Part shown: positions 23,080 to 40,703 of the stretch, piece after piece
Position numbering within the stretch: the first letter of the stretch is position 1
How the letters are laid out: the number at the start of each line of letters is the position of its first letter
From: Pempheris klunzingeri
Lineage: Eukaryota > Chordata > Actinopteri > Acropomatiformes > Pempheridae
Length of the DNA: 64,000 bases
Direction: 5' to 3'
Assembly: GCF_042242105.1 (NCBI RefSeq)
Contig: NC_092013.1
Span: forward strand, 5,653,730-5,717,729
Notes under the pieces: generated by a model
What the model was told of the DNA's origin: nothing
What the model saw: the letters and a program-made list of their open reading frames with translations, nothing else
The model's database searches: none
Made by a program: the position numbers and the translations under genes

Positions 23080-24061
23080 ATATCTATTTTGATATTAACT
23101 TATTTTTTCATTTATGGTGTTCAAACCGTCTGTGTCTTACAGTGTGAATAGTGAATGTTGATGGCTGACTTCCATTTAGACATCCTGGTATTGTGCATGC
23201 CTGCTCACACTTAAGCAAATTTAAAAAAGGCTTAACAAACAGTCAAACTAAACTATTGCAGAAAGCAGAAAAAAAAGAATATGAAATGTTTGAATTTTAG
23301 ATTTATTTTATAGATTTTAACACTTTTTAACTTTGGTTTTTCATGGGGAGGTCACAGGTCAACAAGAAAACAAAAAAAACAACCTTTTTTTCTTTTCCAA
23401 TCTCATTGTTGTTGTTTTTTTCCCGCAGACTTTTACATATACATATAAAGAAAATGGTGAAAAGTCTGAGAGATTTCCTGTATCCACCTGTTATGTGTCG
23501 GGGGAGAGGCATGTTTCCATCTCAGAAGGGATGGCACATCTGACCAGTATGGTAGTAAAGGCAATGACACGTTTTGTTGTAGAGGGGACATTTGGAGATG
23601 GGGTGAGGCCGAAAAAGCCCCGTTAACAGACTGGGGGTGATAAGAGTGTTAAAGGCCTGGCTGAGAGGCAGGTTTTCATGGTTTGCTTACATCTGTTACA
23701 AGCATCACTTTTGCTTTGTAGGGGGGGAAAAAAAACCTATTTCTCAACACTTTGTATTCGCCATTTTGAAAAAATGAAAACACTATTCAGAAAAAAAGAG
23801 ATTTGAGGTACAGTAAGTTACAAAAAAAACAAATATATTAGAGTAGCCCAGTAAGTAGTAAATTAAAATTAAAACAACTAAAATCAAAAGATGAATTATG
23901 TACTTTAAAAAAACATTTTCTGATAGAAATACGTATATATATATATATATATATTTTAAAAAGTTAAAACAAAGTTACTTCTCTGAGGATCATCCATAGA
24001 TGGTAAACAGTGTATTTACTAGGACGCCACTGCGCCTGCGCCAAACAGCTAGGGAAAAAAG
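23080..24061 (+). other. gnrh2-zmat1 intergenic spacer
   Basis: About 1 kb of AT-rich sequence with a (TA)n run near 23933-23953 and no supported gene. The last part contains the GC-rich zmat1 promoter. Confidence 0.6.
24031..24042 (+). promoter_or_regulatory. NRF1-like site at the zmat1 promoter
   Basis: TGCGCCTGCGCC lies 19 bases before the zmat1 ATG. Its reverse complement GGCGCAGGCGCA fits the NRF1 consensus YGCGCANGCGCR except at the first base. A site this close to the start codon suggests a short, CpG-type 5' UTR. No TATA box is seen. Confidence 0.4.
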
Positions 24062-29442
<5,381 letters not shown>

Positions 29443-29967
29443 ACTCAAATGACCCAGTTTAACCTTAAGTCTTTTAAACTGCTGATGGGTGGGCAGAACA
29501 TGACGTTATCAAGAGCATGACTGAACTGTGTATATTAAAATAACCTTTATAGCAACGAACAAAGCAGTTTTCACCATCTGCGCCGACAGCAGCAGCAGCA
29601 GTGTTGTTCCCTGTAGGTGTGCTAGCTGGCTAGCCATGTTTAGTCAATTTGTGTTTGGAAGGAATGGATTCCTCTTATTTCAGCGTGTATGGAGGGGTTC
29701 CTCACACATATCTGAAACTATAATAGCTTTATTTTTCACTATGACACTTAATTGATTGAACTCATTTGTTGTATTAATTGTTGGCGGTGACATTTAAGAT
29801 CTCTTATATTCTTGACTGTTATTTGAAATGACCGAGAAGTCCTCTTGACCTCTTAACACATCGATAAGTTAAATTATGTTTACACGTCTCTGCTTCTTGG
29901 CAAGGGTTTGATAGAGTGTGATCCCTGCAGGAGCCTGTGGTTGGCGCTGTTGAGCTTAGTAAAGGCA

Positions 29968-29973
29968 AATAAA
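29968..29973 (+). terminator. zmat1 poly(A) signal
   Basis: AATAAA 526 bases after the zmat1 stop codon. Confidence 0.5.
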
Positions 29974-32290
29974 AGCCCATAGACGTTAGAAGCGCAGTCG
30001 GTTCGTTTCTTTTGAAGGTCTGTGTGCCGTCACTCAGAGGGCACAGGCTGAAAGATGATGATGATGTTGATGATGTAGAGGCGAGCGGCGCGTGTCAGAT
30101 TTAATAGAACGATAAAAGCGACGTGTCTGCTGCGCAGCCTGCAGCACATTAAAAGTGCTGTGCTGAGACATTGCTCTGGTCTGCTGTGCTCTGTCTGGGT
30201 GCGCACGTGCTGTGGATGCTTTTGCACATCCGAACAGCACATAAAGTGTTTGGGGCCAAACAGGTGCAAACGTTCAAATGAGGGCAGCTCTTTACAAACA
30301 CCAACACTCCTCTTCAGATGCAGCGTGTGATGAAATGAACAAAGGCAGTTTATGGTGCTTAAAGGTGACTGAAAAGATTGAAGAAAGTTGTTGCAGTTCA
30401 TTCCAATTTCCAACCATCTGCTTGACTCATAAGGATCCATTCAAAACAACGTAGTTTGGACCTTAAGAGTCTAATATGTCTATTCACCTAAAACCACAGC
30501 ACACGTGTTCATCAAAAACACCTCTGTTGTTCTTATACAACTCTGTTTTTGACTTATATTTTCTTTAAATATCAACTCGATGGTTTATGCACCAAAGCAA
30601 CACTTTATTAGTGAGTGAGGTCCACTTTTGTTTGTTTGTTTTCTAGAAAAAGATTTTACTTTTGCACACATTATGGACAATAGGTTTAATATTTACAAGC
30701 AACTCTTGATAAAAACCTGCCAATACTTGCTCAAATGGACCCAGAGATCAATAATATAAACTCCTATTTTTTCTACACTTTTGTATATCAGACATTTTGA
30801 GTGCATCAGGATCCTGAGAGTAGAATATTTATTATGTGGGTGGCTGGAACAGGAGAACAGAGGATCACAGGATTCAGCCAGAGTAGTGCTGTGAATGAAA
30901 ACATGATGCAACGACTTTCTAGGGCGTTTCAGAGCTAATCAACTGGAAACTCTTAGATCCCAGCTTGATTTTGTTTGAGGTACACTGTTGTTTGCAAAGG
31001 AAAATGAATATTGCTACAGAAACGGTGTAGAGGCTCTAAGATGAAAAGCTTCCGAAGTGAGATCTCAACTTTAAATAGCTTTTGTTTAAAGCTTTGCTAA
31101 TGAGAAACGAAAGAAGAATCTCTGATGCATGTAGTAATATGGACGTGAAGTAAGTATCCTCTCTGAAAAGACTAAACTTTTAACAAAATCGGCTGATGAG
31201 AGGAGCAGAGGAATGAAATGAGAGGCGAACCTCTCAGCAGGAAGCCTTTGCCTCAAAGCGTTGGAGCGAAGAGACCAACAAAGGCTCCACAGCTCAGCGA
31301 TGTGTACAGAGCAGCTCTGAAGCCCCCTGAGATCTCCTGTTTTCAAAGAATCCTGTGGTCTCGTTCCCTGTCTCGCTCGAGTCTTCGACCCCCGTAGAGC
31401 TACAGGGTGCCCACATCCTCTCGCTCTGAGACCCCCACCAGGCCCTTCTGCACCATAACCTCTCACACAAACACACACAGACACACACAGCCATCAGACA
31501 TTTGAACAGATAGTCCACATTTCAGAATGGCTTCCCCAAAATGTTAACCCACTTAAATGCTTATCAATGAGATACGTAACCTTTAATGCTGATAAAGTAC
31601 ATAAGATTAGTTTTTTAAGTAAGATATCAACTGGAAATGAATTAAGTGCCTCCTTGACTCTCTTCAGTGCAGCAACACTGCTTTATGTCAGAGTCTGTAG
31701 GTGTGATCTGAGGCTGATGAACAGACTTCACTGTATCTTAACAGCCTGAAAATATTCACTGAATGCAAGCCGAAGCCGTTCATTCACAAAATCAACTTAA
31801 ATCGATTAGTCGAATTAGAAAAACAATGTTTCTAATCTGTTTCAGACGTTCATTAGAGGCAGCATAGGAAATGTAAGGATCTGCTGTTTTTCTCTGTTTT
31901 ATGTCATCAGTGAAGCACCTTTGTGTATCAGGCTGATATTTGGAACAAGACGTCACTTTAGGCTCCTGGATACAGCAACGGCTACTTTTTCACTATTTTC
32001 TGTCATTGTATTGTGTGAATGATTCAATCGATTAATAGACAAATTGTTCAATGCTCTTAAGAAATTGGAAGCCGCCGCCTTAATTGACTTATTTTAAAAC
32101 CAAGCGTTGAGCTGCATCATCTCTGTAACTGGCAGAAGAAATGTAACTTGCGTGCCGATCAGTTCTTCGCCCCTGTATTTTCTCTGCCGACAGAATGAAT
32201 ACAGTTTGCTAGTTTTTCTTCAGTGGATTTGTGCTCAAAGCATCTTCTGTGTTATCAGGAAACTTAGTCAGTAAGTAAAGTTTTAATATT

Positions 32291-32530
32291 TAGTATAACA
32301 CTTTTCACAGAACAAAGTCACAAAGTGCTTCACAGGAGTAAAAGAAAAATAAAAACAAAATATATATGATAAAATCATAAATAAGATCACAAACAATCAG
32401 CCGTAAGAAGGATCAGATCTAAACACACCAGTCATCGCTCATAAATGCAGGAGGCGAGAAAAAGGCCTCTTTGAATAAAAGTGTTTTCAGCTGCTTTTTA
32501 AAAGCTGTAAATGTCTCAATTTGTTCTTTT
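32291..32530. repeat. Diverged fish interspersed repeat
   Basis: Contains aagtcacaaagtgcttcaca and later gaataaaagtgttttcagct, a pair of motifs I recognise from an abundant fish retroposon-like repeat. Boundaries are approximate and no coding part is seen. Confidence 0.4.
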
Positions 32531-33460
32531 AACAATTCTTATGTCAAAAAAAGAAACAATTTGGGAAGAATTCATTGTGAACTGGAGAGTTTCAGAGGAC
32601 AGTTTGTGTAAAATTCAAATTGAACTGAGAAACTTCATACAAAATACCAAAACGTTTAACCTTTGTTAGAATAAATAAGAATAAATGAATAATTTGTTGA
32701 ATAAATAAGAAATATATCCAGTGTGGTGAGATAATTAGGAATGAAAGATTTCACTGTTAAGCTGTTTTTATTCAAACTTTCCTGATTGAACTGAAACAAA
32801 TGTGCTTTTACCAAGAAGACAGCTGAGAATATTCACGAAAGTTGCTTTATCTCCGTTTTTCATGCATGAATCTCACAGGGATTTGTCAAAGGACTTTCTT
32901 AATGTTTGCTTTGATGCATTTTGTGCCCCGTACTATTGGAAAAGTTGAGATAAAGTAAGATAAACCTTAAAATAAGTTGCATAAACACCCCAGTTAATAT
33001 TTAACAATCATCTACAGCATTGTGGACACGGGTTTGTATCACTGATCCTTTGAGTCCTCTTAATACCTGAAGTTGAGGCTCACTGGTATTCCCATGCTGC
33101 GCTCTGCAGCGAGGCGCGAGGCTGCGTATGTAGGACTCCGCCGAGCTCTAGGTCACACACCTGAGCAGAGACCACAGCCCTGCAAACTGCTGCTCTGTGA
33201 ATATACAACTTGTTTTTTATCGCTTGATATGTGGAATGATGCCAGCTCTGGTGAAGCATCACCATGTTCTCAGCTGTCTAAACTGCATCTTACTCCTTTA
33301 ACAAGCCGCATCTCTGAGGTGAAAACACAACGGTTCCATGTTGGGATGTCAGAATCAGATTTTTAGCTTTCTTCTTAGACTTTATATGGTGCTCTTTTTT
33401 GCCTATTGTCTGTTGTGTCTTATGTACAGTTTAACATATTTCACATTTCATTTTTTTCAG

Positions 33461-33463
<3 letters not shown>

Positions 33464-33507
<44 letters not shown>
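33464..33507 (+). repeat. (TG)n microsatellite upstream of cd8b
   Basis: About 22 TG units lie 226 bases before the cd8b ATG. A complementary (CA)n tract lies at 33694-33719, ending 13 bases before the ATG. Confidence 0.95.
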
Positions 33508-33509
<2 letters not shown>

Positions 33510-33683
33510 CTCTGTGTTCAGTCCCCAGGCTGGTAGGTTGCCCTCTCTGATAGGCCCCGTGTGTCTCTTTGGGGTGTTACCTCGTCAGCTCAAGGCCCTG
33601 TCAGCTCAGTTCCTCCCATCATCTCTGACAGATAGATAGCAGGAAAAGAAACTATCAGCAACGTCCCTCAGTTACCACACAAG

Positions 33684-33716
<33 letters not shown>

Positions 33717-33732
33717 CAGACGACCAGACAAA

Positions 33733-36700
33733 ATGATCCCACCGCCACTGTTATGGACACTGCTGACAGTATTGCTGTGGACATCAGGTAAGACCAGTAC
33801 GTTTTTTATTAGTTTGCTCTTTTCGTGTTGTTCTTTTCCTCCGTCATCCTCGACATCATAAGTCAGTCAGGGGCCTGTAGCAAGCGATGTGTTGTTGTCT
33901 ACTTAAAGTTAAACTTGAGCTTGTCTGACGTTTAACTTAAAATAAAAATTCAAATACAATCCCAACCGTAGTTTGTGCTAAAAGGGGAAATTTGTTTCTG
34001 ACAGTCCAACAGACGAGACGGATGGTTTAAACAGAAAAAGTACAGCCAACAGTTTGGCCTTTGGTTATTTGTTGAGACTGTCCTGGTCAAACTGACATGG
34101 AAGTTACAATAACTTCATATAAGAATTGTACGATTATACCTCTAAAAGTTATTTGTGCTGTTATACAATTACATCACTATAACTTGTACAGTCCGGATTA
34201 TAGTGATGATAAATTATGAGCATAACAACACATTACCCGGTTGTTTTATATTACACCTCTGTCAAAGCATTGAAATTAATTTTATTTGTACTGTATTGCA
34301 CACCTGACTGAAAAAACATTAAACCATTTTTTTTAATTCTTGAACATCACACAATTTGTGCATTTCATGCAGGGAAGAACGACATGATCATCCAAACGAT
34401 TTATGCACCAGTGAGTTTTAACCTTTCGCACACTGGAAGCCTTTGAATCACTAGCACTGCTAGATTACTAGTGATTGCAACATTTACACGCCTGATTCAG
34501 AAACACACAAGATAGATATAAGAACTGGTTCTAAAATTAGATGAAATAGCTCTTCCAATGAAGACATCCCTTAAACATTGCATAAATGCTGCATCTATCT
34601 CCCCGTTTAGCATTTCAAAATGTCACAGTGGCAGAGACCGAAATATGTTCAAGAAGTTTCTTCATAGCTGGGCTTCGTTTGCATTCTTGCAACATTTTCT
34701 GTGATAGTTGAAGCGTTGCCCGTTTTCTTCTGCCTCGCTTGAACGATGGCTTTATGTGTTTTTACTTTTCGATCAGATGTATTTTGTTACATAGGATAGA
34801 CTGCAATGCACGTTTGCTTTAAGGCCTTTTCTCAAAATGTCTAAACACCAAATGATGGACACGTAGCTCGAGACATCAAACCAAGACTGAGTAATTTTTC
34901 TTTTTTTTACAAAATACACTGTTCTTTGGAGTTAGGGTTCTCGGCCTTGGCTTTATTCTAACATCTTAGAGCCCCAACTCTTCACAACATCGTAACCTTA
35001 AAGTCCCGTACTGGACTGTAGAAGTTGTTCGATGTACTACAAGTGTGCGTTTGTTGAAATCTCAAACGTCCCTTTGTTTCCGCTCCTAGGTTCGAGCCAG
35101 ATCCAGCAACAAGAAACTGCGAAAGTTCTCTATCCCAAGATCCTCAGCACGGAGGACGTGGATTGCGACTGCAGTAACATCATGTGTGACTTGGTCTCCT
35201 GGTACCGCAGTGTTTCCAGCCACAGCAAAATGCAGTTCTTGGGGAAGTGCAACAACGCTGACCGTGCCACCTACGGGCCTGGTGTGGACAGAAAACGGTT
35301 CATATTAAAGAGGAGGAGCAGTTCGTCCTTTTCGTTGCGTATCATCAATGTGACAGAAGAAGACGCAGGGGTTTACTTTTGGGTTTACTCTTATGCTAAG
35401 AACGGGACAAAAACAGGAATGTGGAAACCTGGGATTCTTCTCCGGCCGGGAGGTTTGTATGCAGAAAACTCAAGCGCTTGATTATTTGCTGTTGGTATTT
35501 CAGTAACTTCTGCCTGTTTTCAGGTGGCAGGTGTAGGAGTCAATGACTTAAGGGGCTAAATGCAGATCAGAACCAAACCTTTGCTTTTAAATCTGGTGTG
35601 TTATGACATCTAACACATTGTTGCACAATGTAGATTGTGACTTGATATAATTATATGCCACCACGCACCAAGTGACTGCAGCCTGAGGAGGCCTCAGTTA
35701 GTTTGATTTCATACAGGGAACTTTGTTTCACCCACTCCTTTCTCCTTATGTTTCCCACAGTATAACTCTCCATCGTCTACTATCCTTTAAAAAGCCATAT
35801 AGTAAATATTAGTTTAAGTTTGACCATTAACTCGCTGGACTCTGTCTTTATCTTTTTCCCCTGGAGTCTGGCCAAAATATTTTGCTGCGGCGGTCTAATA
35901 CAACCATGTAAAGTCAGTGATCGTTCCAAACAAACTCAGCAGCTCTCAGCACTGTGGCTGCTCCTGTTGTTTTAGCTGAGCGATGCATACATGTAGTGAT
36001 TCATGGGGAGTATTGTAGTTTCAATGTTTCAATGCTTTGGATTGTGGTGGAGCACTTCTCTTTGACTGGCCAGTGCAGCCTGTGTCCATGCACATGCGAG
36101 ATTTAATGTCACGTAAGATAAATGGTAAAAAGAGTCCAGATGACTTGTTTAAAATAGGCGAGGGTATCGTATCTTTTTAGAGTTGTATAGAAAAACTGTC
36201 CACTGGCCTAACACGACTGCAATGGGGAGTCACGTGCAGATAAACAACGTACGTTTTGTATTTGTGGACAAAATTTGTTAATCCTAGTTGGGGTCATTTT
36301 ATTTGTGATGGGAAAATGTTGGTCAAGATGGTCTTTTATTAGACCCAGGAAATGGACATTTACAATCTCTGCTTAACAGATTCTTAACAATCCCTCTTAA
36401 TTCACTTCTGTTTCACCATCACTTGTCTTTATGTTTTTTTTGTCTGACAGTAACCCCTCCAACATTGCCTCCTGAGACAAAATCCAAAACGCCCGTCAAG
36501 TCAGTCTGTCGCTGCCCCAAGAAGAAGCCGTCACAGGGTGAGTGATGAAAGGATTTTTCACTACAAGAAGAAGACAGGTGTTTGGTGGTGGTGCGTGATG
36601 TGCGTGGTGCTGTGTTGCGTGAACATTTCACTTTATATGTGTCTCTAGTGATTTACAAGCATTTTTGAATCTGGGTATAAATCTTGTGCAGCGTATCAGA

Positions 36701-37287
36701 TTGCGATGCTGTAAATACAATATTAGAGGTAGTTTTGTACGGACAACAAAGTAGAAGTCACCATCTAATGATTGATTTTACCACCTGGCCACAGTGCAAC
36801 AAGCCATAATACACTGAACTAAATCCAGGCACTGTGTGTGTGTGTGTGTGTGTTTGCTCCAGATGGCTGCGGCTCCCTGTCTCTGTGGCCTTTGGTTGGA
36901 CTTGCTGCAGCTCTGGCTTTAGCTCTCATCTGCACGCTGTACTACTTCAGCCGTGAGTAGTCCTCCAGTCTAAGGCCCCAAAAGCGCATCTTTTGCAGAG
37001 ATTCATTCCAAGCAACTCAGCAAACTGCGCTCACAAATGTTTGTCAAACTAATCAAACAGCTGTAAAACAATGAAGTGTTTGCGTGAACCAAAAGATTTC
37101 ATTATATGTCTGAAATGTTTTCTTTTTTTTTTTTTTAATCATTCTTAATTACAGGGCTACCCAAAAAATGTCGACACCAGTTTGTGAAGTAAGTAGATTA
37201 CTGCAAATTGTGAAATTAATCACATTCAATAATCTGACCACTGCTTTAATGTCTTTCTCTTGGTTTTCTCCATGAAGGAGGCGGTAG
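33733..37287 (+). CDS. cd8b: T-cell surface glycoprotein CD8 beta chain
   Basis: Exons 33733-33787, 35090-35452, 36451-36537, 36863-36952, 37155-37188 and 37278-37287 join to 212 aa: signal peptide (1-18), IgV-like domain (about 20-139), Pro-rich hinge with CRC (about 140-168), membrane helix (about 173-196) and a short basic tail ending [11 protein letters not shown]. The tail has C-x-H (CRH), which in fish replaces the mammalian Lck-binding C-x-C-P motif. Known role: it pairs with CD8-alpha on cytotoxic T cells and binds MHC class I. Tandem placement upstream of cd8a in the same orientation supports the call. Odd point: the V domain has Cys 44, 46, 51 and 72, but the position expected for the F-strand cysteine (DAGVYF-C) is Trp116. 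Confidence 0.9.
36833..36853 (+). repeat. (TG)n run beside the cd8b transmembrane-exon acceptor
   Basis: About ten TG units followed by tttgctccag form the 3' splice site of exon 36863-36952. The layout is a UG repeat, then a short U-rich stretch, then AG. Confidence 0.9.
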
Positions 37288-37471
37288 ATGACCTGAAGCA
37301 CTGCGTCGACAGCTTATATCTGGCTCAAAGTACGTTAATTATGCCTGTAATTCTGTTTATTTCTGTATAAAACATTTACCGTATGTGCAATATTCATCGT
37401 CATACAAAACACTTTCAGGTTTAAGTAAAACTGCAACAAAATGAGCTAAAATCAGAGGTTGTTTTTTTTTG

Positions 37472-37543
37472 CAATTCAATTCAATTTATTTTGTATAGCC
37501 CAATATCACAACAGAGTGTCTCACAGTGCTTTACAAAGTTCAC
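37472..37543. repeat. Fish interspersed repeat fragment in the cd8b 3' UTR
   Basis: Begins caattcaattcaatttatt and continues tatagcccaatatcacaac, a widely dispersed fish repeat signature. It lies about 185 bases after the cd8b stop codon, so it is probably transcribed as part of the 3' UTR. Confidence 0.5.
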
Positions 37544-38119
37544 TGAAATAAACAAGTGTAAGCGAACAAACAATCTAATAAAGAGTCCAGCAGTCGATGA
37601 GGCCAATGCAGAGTTAATATTAAAAGTTTCCGTACCCACTAACACTTGCCTCTGTGACTGCAGTGGCCGAAGTCCTTCACTTGAGCCGACGTCCAGCGGA
37701 GCACGAAGGACACGATTCACCCCGAGGATGCAGTCTGCTAACAGCTTGTCGTGTTTATTCACAGTGAAATGTGCGCTCAGCCAGAGAGAAGAGATTCATG
37801 CTTCCAACAGCAGTAACCCTGTAACATATTGTGATGTACTGACTGCTTTTTGACAGCTCCAGAGTTCAGGTCTGAGCTCTGTGCTCTAACTTTTCATATT
37901 TATTTGTCAATAATCAACAGTGCAGTCATTTGTGATGTGTAGCTTTGTTTTTAGATTATTATTAAATCAGGAACTAATCTGTTTAATTGCATACAAAAAA
38001 CATGTGCACCATAAAACAGCTGATTTGAAATACAGTATTTGCTCCTTTGCTTTTTCTTTCTTCACTATGCGTTTTCATGACAGCACTGTCAAGTTCTGTG
38101 AGCATAATTCTGTAAAATC

Positions 38120-38125
38120 AATAAA
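38120..38125 (+). terminator. cd8b poly(A) signal
   Basis: AATAAA 0.83 kb after the cd8b stop codon. Confidence 0.45.
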
Positions 38126-38641
38126 ACTATATTTTCGTTATGAAAAGTGGTGACTCTTCTTTTACAGGCAATTAAATGTATTGTATTATCTGTCATAAAC
38201 ACAAAGTTTCTGTGCCTCTTGTACATATAGACAAGTGCAGAGTCATCCACAAGTTAAAAATGCTGAGGGTTTGGGACCTTACTCAAGTCCTGGTTTGACT
38301 TGTGCACAGATAATAAAGAAATCCTGTGTTTCAAAATGTCTGTAGTGAAGAGACAGAGAAGACACAGAGAGGTTTGGTGGGTGTTGTACATCCATTGTCA
38401 ATATTGTGTTTTGCGGAAGTTGAGTAGGTGAGTGTCAGAGTTTGGTTTCTACCTTTGATGCGTAACCTTGCAGTGAATTCAGTTTCTGTTGAACAGCCTT
38501 CAGTATGTGCCTACAAAGTTTCATTGTTATACCCTTAAATTGCAGGCAACAAAGTTGTTTCACCAAGTTAAGTGTGTATCTGTCTCTCAGACACACCTGT
38601 GCGATTTAGGAGTGTAAAGAAACAACTGAGTCTGTGGCTGT

Positions 38642-39004
38642 TCAGGTCTCAGGGAGTGTGCGCGACCCTTTCCTGTGTGCTGGAGAGGGAGGAGAGACAG
38701 CCGTGTTCACTGAGATGCTATCGCTTCGCTCAGCTTTGAGCTCTTCGTCGAGTCTCTGAAACAAAAAGACCACAAAAATACCACAGACTGAACCACAAGC
38801 ACTGACAGAGAGACAGATGGAGAAAGACAGAGGGAGGGTTACAGTTTTGAAATGAGAATACAGTAAGAAAGAAAAAACTTTTGAACACTAATGAAAAGTT
38901 GATGGCAGCTTTTTGTTGTAGTGTATTTTATTGTACACTTAATTATACAGTTTACAGTTCAGTTATATTACCAAAGGCACAGTCAGTGAGTATTTTAAAT
39001 ATAT

Positions 39005-39042
<38 letters not shown>

Positions 39043-40415
39043 ATGGGGGGTGTAGTCAAATAGCAGGTAACGCTGGTAGAAGTAAGATACACTGCTGCCT
39101 GTGTTGAACCACATAAAAAATCAAAAAGTAGACCAAGATTACATTTTGATGCGTCTTTAATAGAAACAGCACCACAAGAGAAAAAAAGAGAAATAATGTT
39201 GAACTGAAACATCTGTAAAACTGAATGTAGGATTTATGACAGGGAACACCTTTAATCTTATAATAATAATAATTATAATAAACTAACTGTGTACAGTACA
39301 TCATTATCACTGTGTGTCGGCGTTTGAGGAAATTGTTTATTCATGTTCATCAGTTCCAGGAAACATGAATGAATGCAGATGGCTGCAGCAGATTTGTAGG
39401 ATGTCTAATACAAACAGATGTGTGTACACTTAAAACACGAGAGACTGTTAAAATGAAAATACATGCAAACACGGCGAACTACAGTCTTTTTCTTTAGTGT
39501 ATCCTGCACCTTCTTCTTGAAAATATATACCACACTGACATTGTTTTACTACACACAGTACATTATATATTATTATAATCACATTAAATCATATTCTAAA
39601 TTCTTGAAGAGAGAGAAACACTTATATATGCTGACATCCGTTTTTAAGGGTTTAAAATGTGGCTTGTAATTTTCTGTCATCATTTCCACTGAATATAATC
39701 TGACAAACAATCTCAGACAAACAATGTAAAAAAAGATGTGAGTACATTTTACTGTAAACATTTTTTTTATTTCAGTTTCTGTTGCTACAATACAACAAAC
39801 ACACAAACATTGGAAAAGGCTCATTTCTCATTAAATGTCAAAAATAATATTTATCTAAGAGACTAATATACAGCATGTGAGAGCGAGTGAGAGGGATCAT
39901 TTCTGTAATGCAGCTTTAACAGCAGTTTAGCATTTCAATCCATTACACTCAAACGATGCTACTAGACTACACGGCATTATATGAAGTCAGTCACAAATGG
40001 AAAGAATTTTTGATTTCAAATGTGTCGAATCTTACAAATACCATGACGTGAGGCTACTTGTGGTGAAGCTGAAGTTAAATTTGTCTCATGTTATCTAATT
40101 TAACATTGAAAGTCTCAAACTGAACAAGACTGAGTCCACTGGCTGAGAGTCTTCACGTACGATGCAACAGTGAATGATATTCACTTCGTCCATCTATTAC
40201 TTGTCACATTTTGAATATCAAGCATAAAATTCCCAATTAGGCTGGCCTGATTCCAGCTCTCTTACCAAAAGCAGAAATGACTTTCCAAAACAATAGACAA
40301 CCACATAGACGATCCTAACAGGAAGTGTCAGTAACATGAGGAGTAATGAGCACACATGCCCGTGTGTGTTCGGGCATTTGCATGTGCTCAGTTCCTCCAT
40401 TTCCGAACTCTCCAT
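38642..40415 (-). CDS. Candidate two-exon gene for an 87-aa membrane microprotein
   Basis: On the minus strand, an exon from 40415 down to 40266 opens with ATG in a strong context (G at -3, G at +4) and has an in-frame TAA six bases upstream. It encodes a polar Cys-containing start, then a long hydrophobic stretch (about residues 21-50), and ends at a consensus donor (ttttg|gtaaga). A second exon, 38755 down to 38642, follows an excellent acceptor (gtctttttgtttcag). It continues in phase 0 with RLDEELKAERSDSISVNTAV, a Ser/Pro-rich segment (SPPSPAHRKGSRT) and a stop. Joined, this gives 87 aa with one membrane segment and a cytosolic-looking tail with possible phosphosites. I recognise no family. 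Other exons could lie between, or the two pieces may not be spliced together. It is antisense to the cd8b-cd8a spacer. Confidence 0.35.
39007..39041 (+). repeat. (GT)n microsatellite
   Basis: About 17 GT units in the cd8b-cd8a spacer, inside the intron of the antisense candidate gene. Confidence 0.95.
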
Positions 40416-40671
40416 TTCTACTTACTCTTCATGTTGCTCCTGGTTTCCGTATCCCACATTGCCTGGAACTGCCAGTACAGCAACAGGGCAGAGCAACAGG
40501 TGAGCCAACAGGTGAACAAGCAGCTGGTGTTGATGTTGATTCACTGGCATCGATAGTGCCGCTATTTTCAGAGTGTAAAGACGTCTCTTCTGACTCGATT
40601 TGAATGCTAAAGTTATGCAGTGCTACTGCATGGGGTACTCTCTTTCTCACCGGCTTCCCCTGGTCACCCAC

Positions 40672-40703
<32 letters not shown>

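Larger units (their letters stand above)
29443..33732 (+). other. zmat1 3' UTR and zmat1-cd8b intergenic region
   Basis: The zmat1 3' UTR probably ends near the AATAAA at 29968-29973. Beyond it lie about 3.7 kb without a convincing exon on either strand; open frames at 30030-30440 and 31086-31484 (minus) have no recognisable domain. A diverged interspersed repeat covers about 32291-32530. The cd8b promoter should lie near 33400-33700. Confidence 0.5.

Noticed and set aside
30030-30440. 136-codon minus-strand open frame
   Set aside because: No recognisable domain, no supporting promoter or splice context, and composition like random intergenic sequence.
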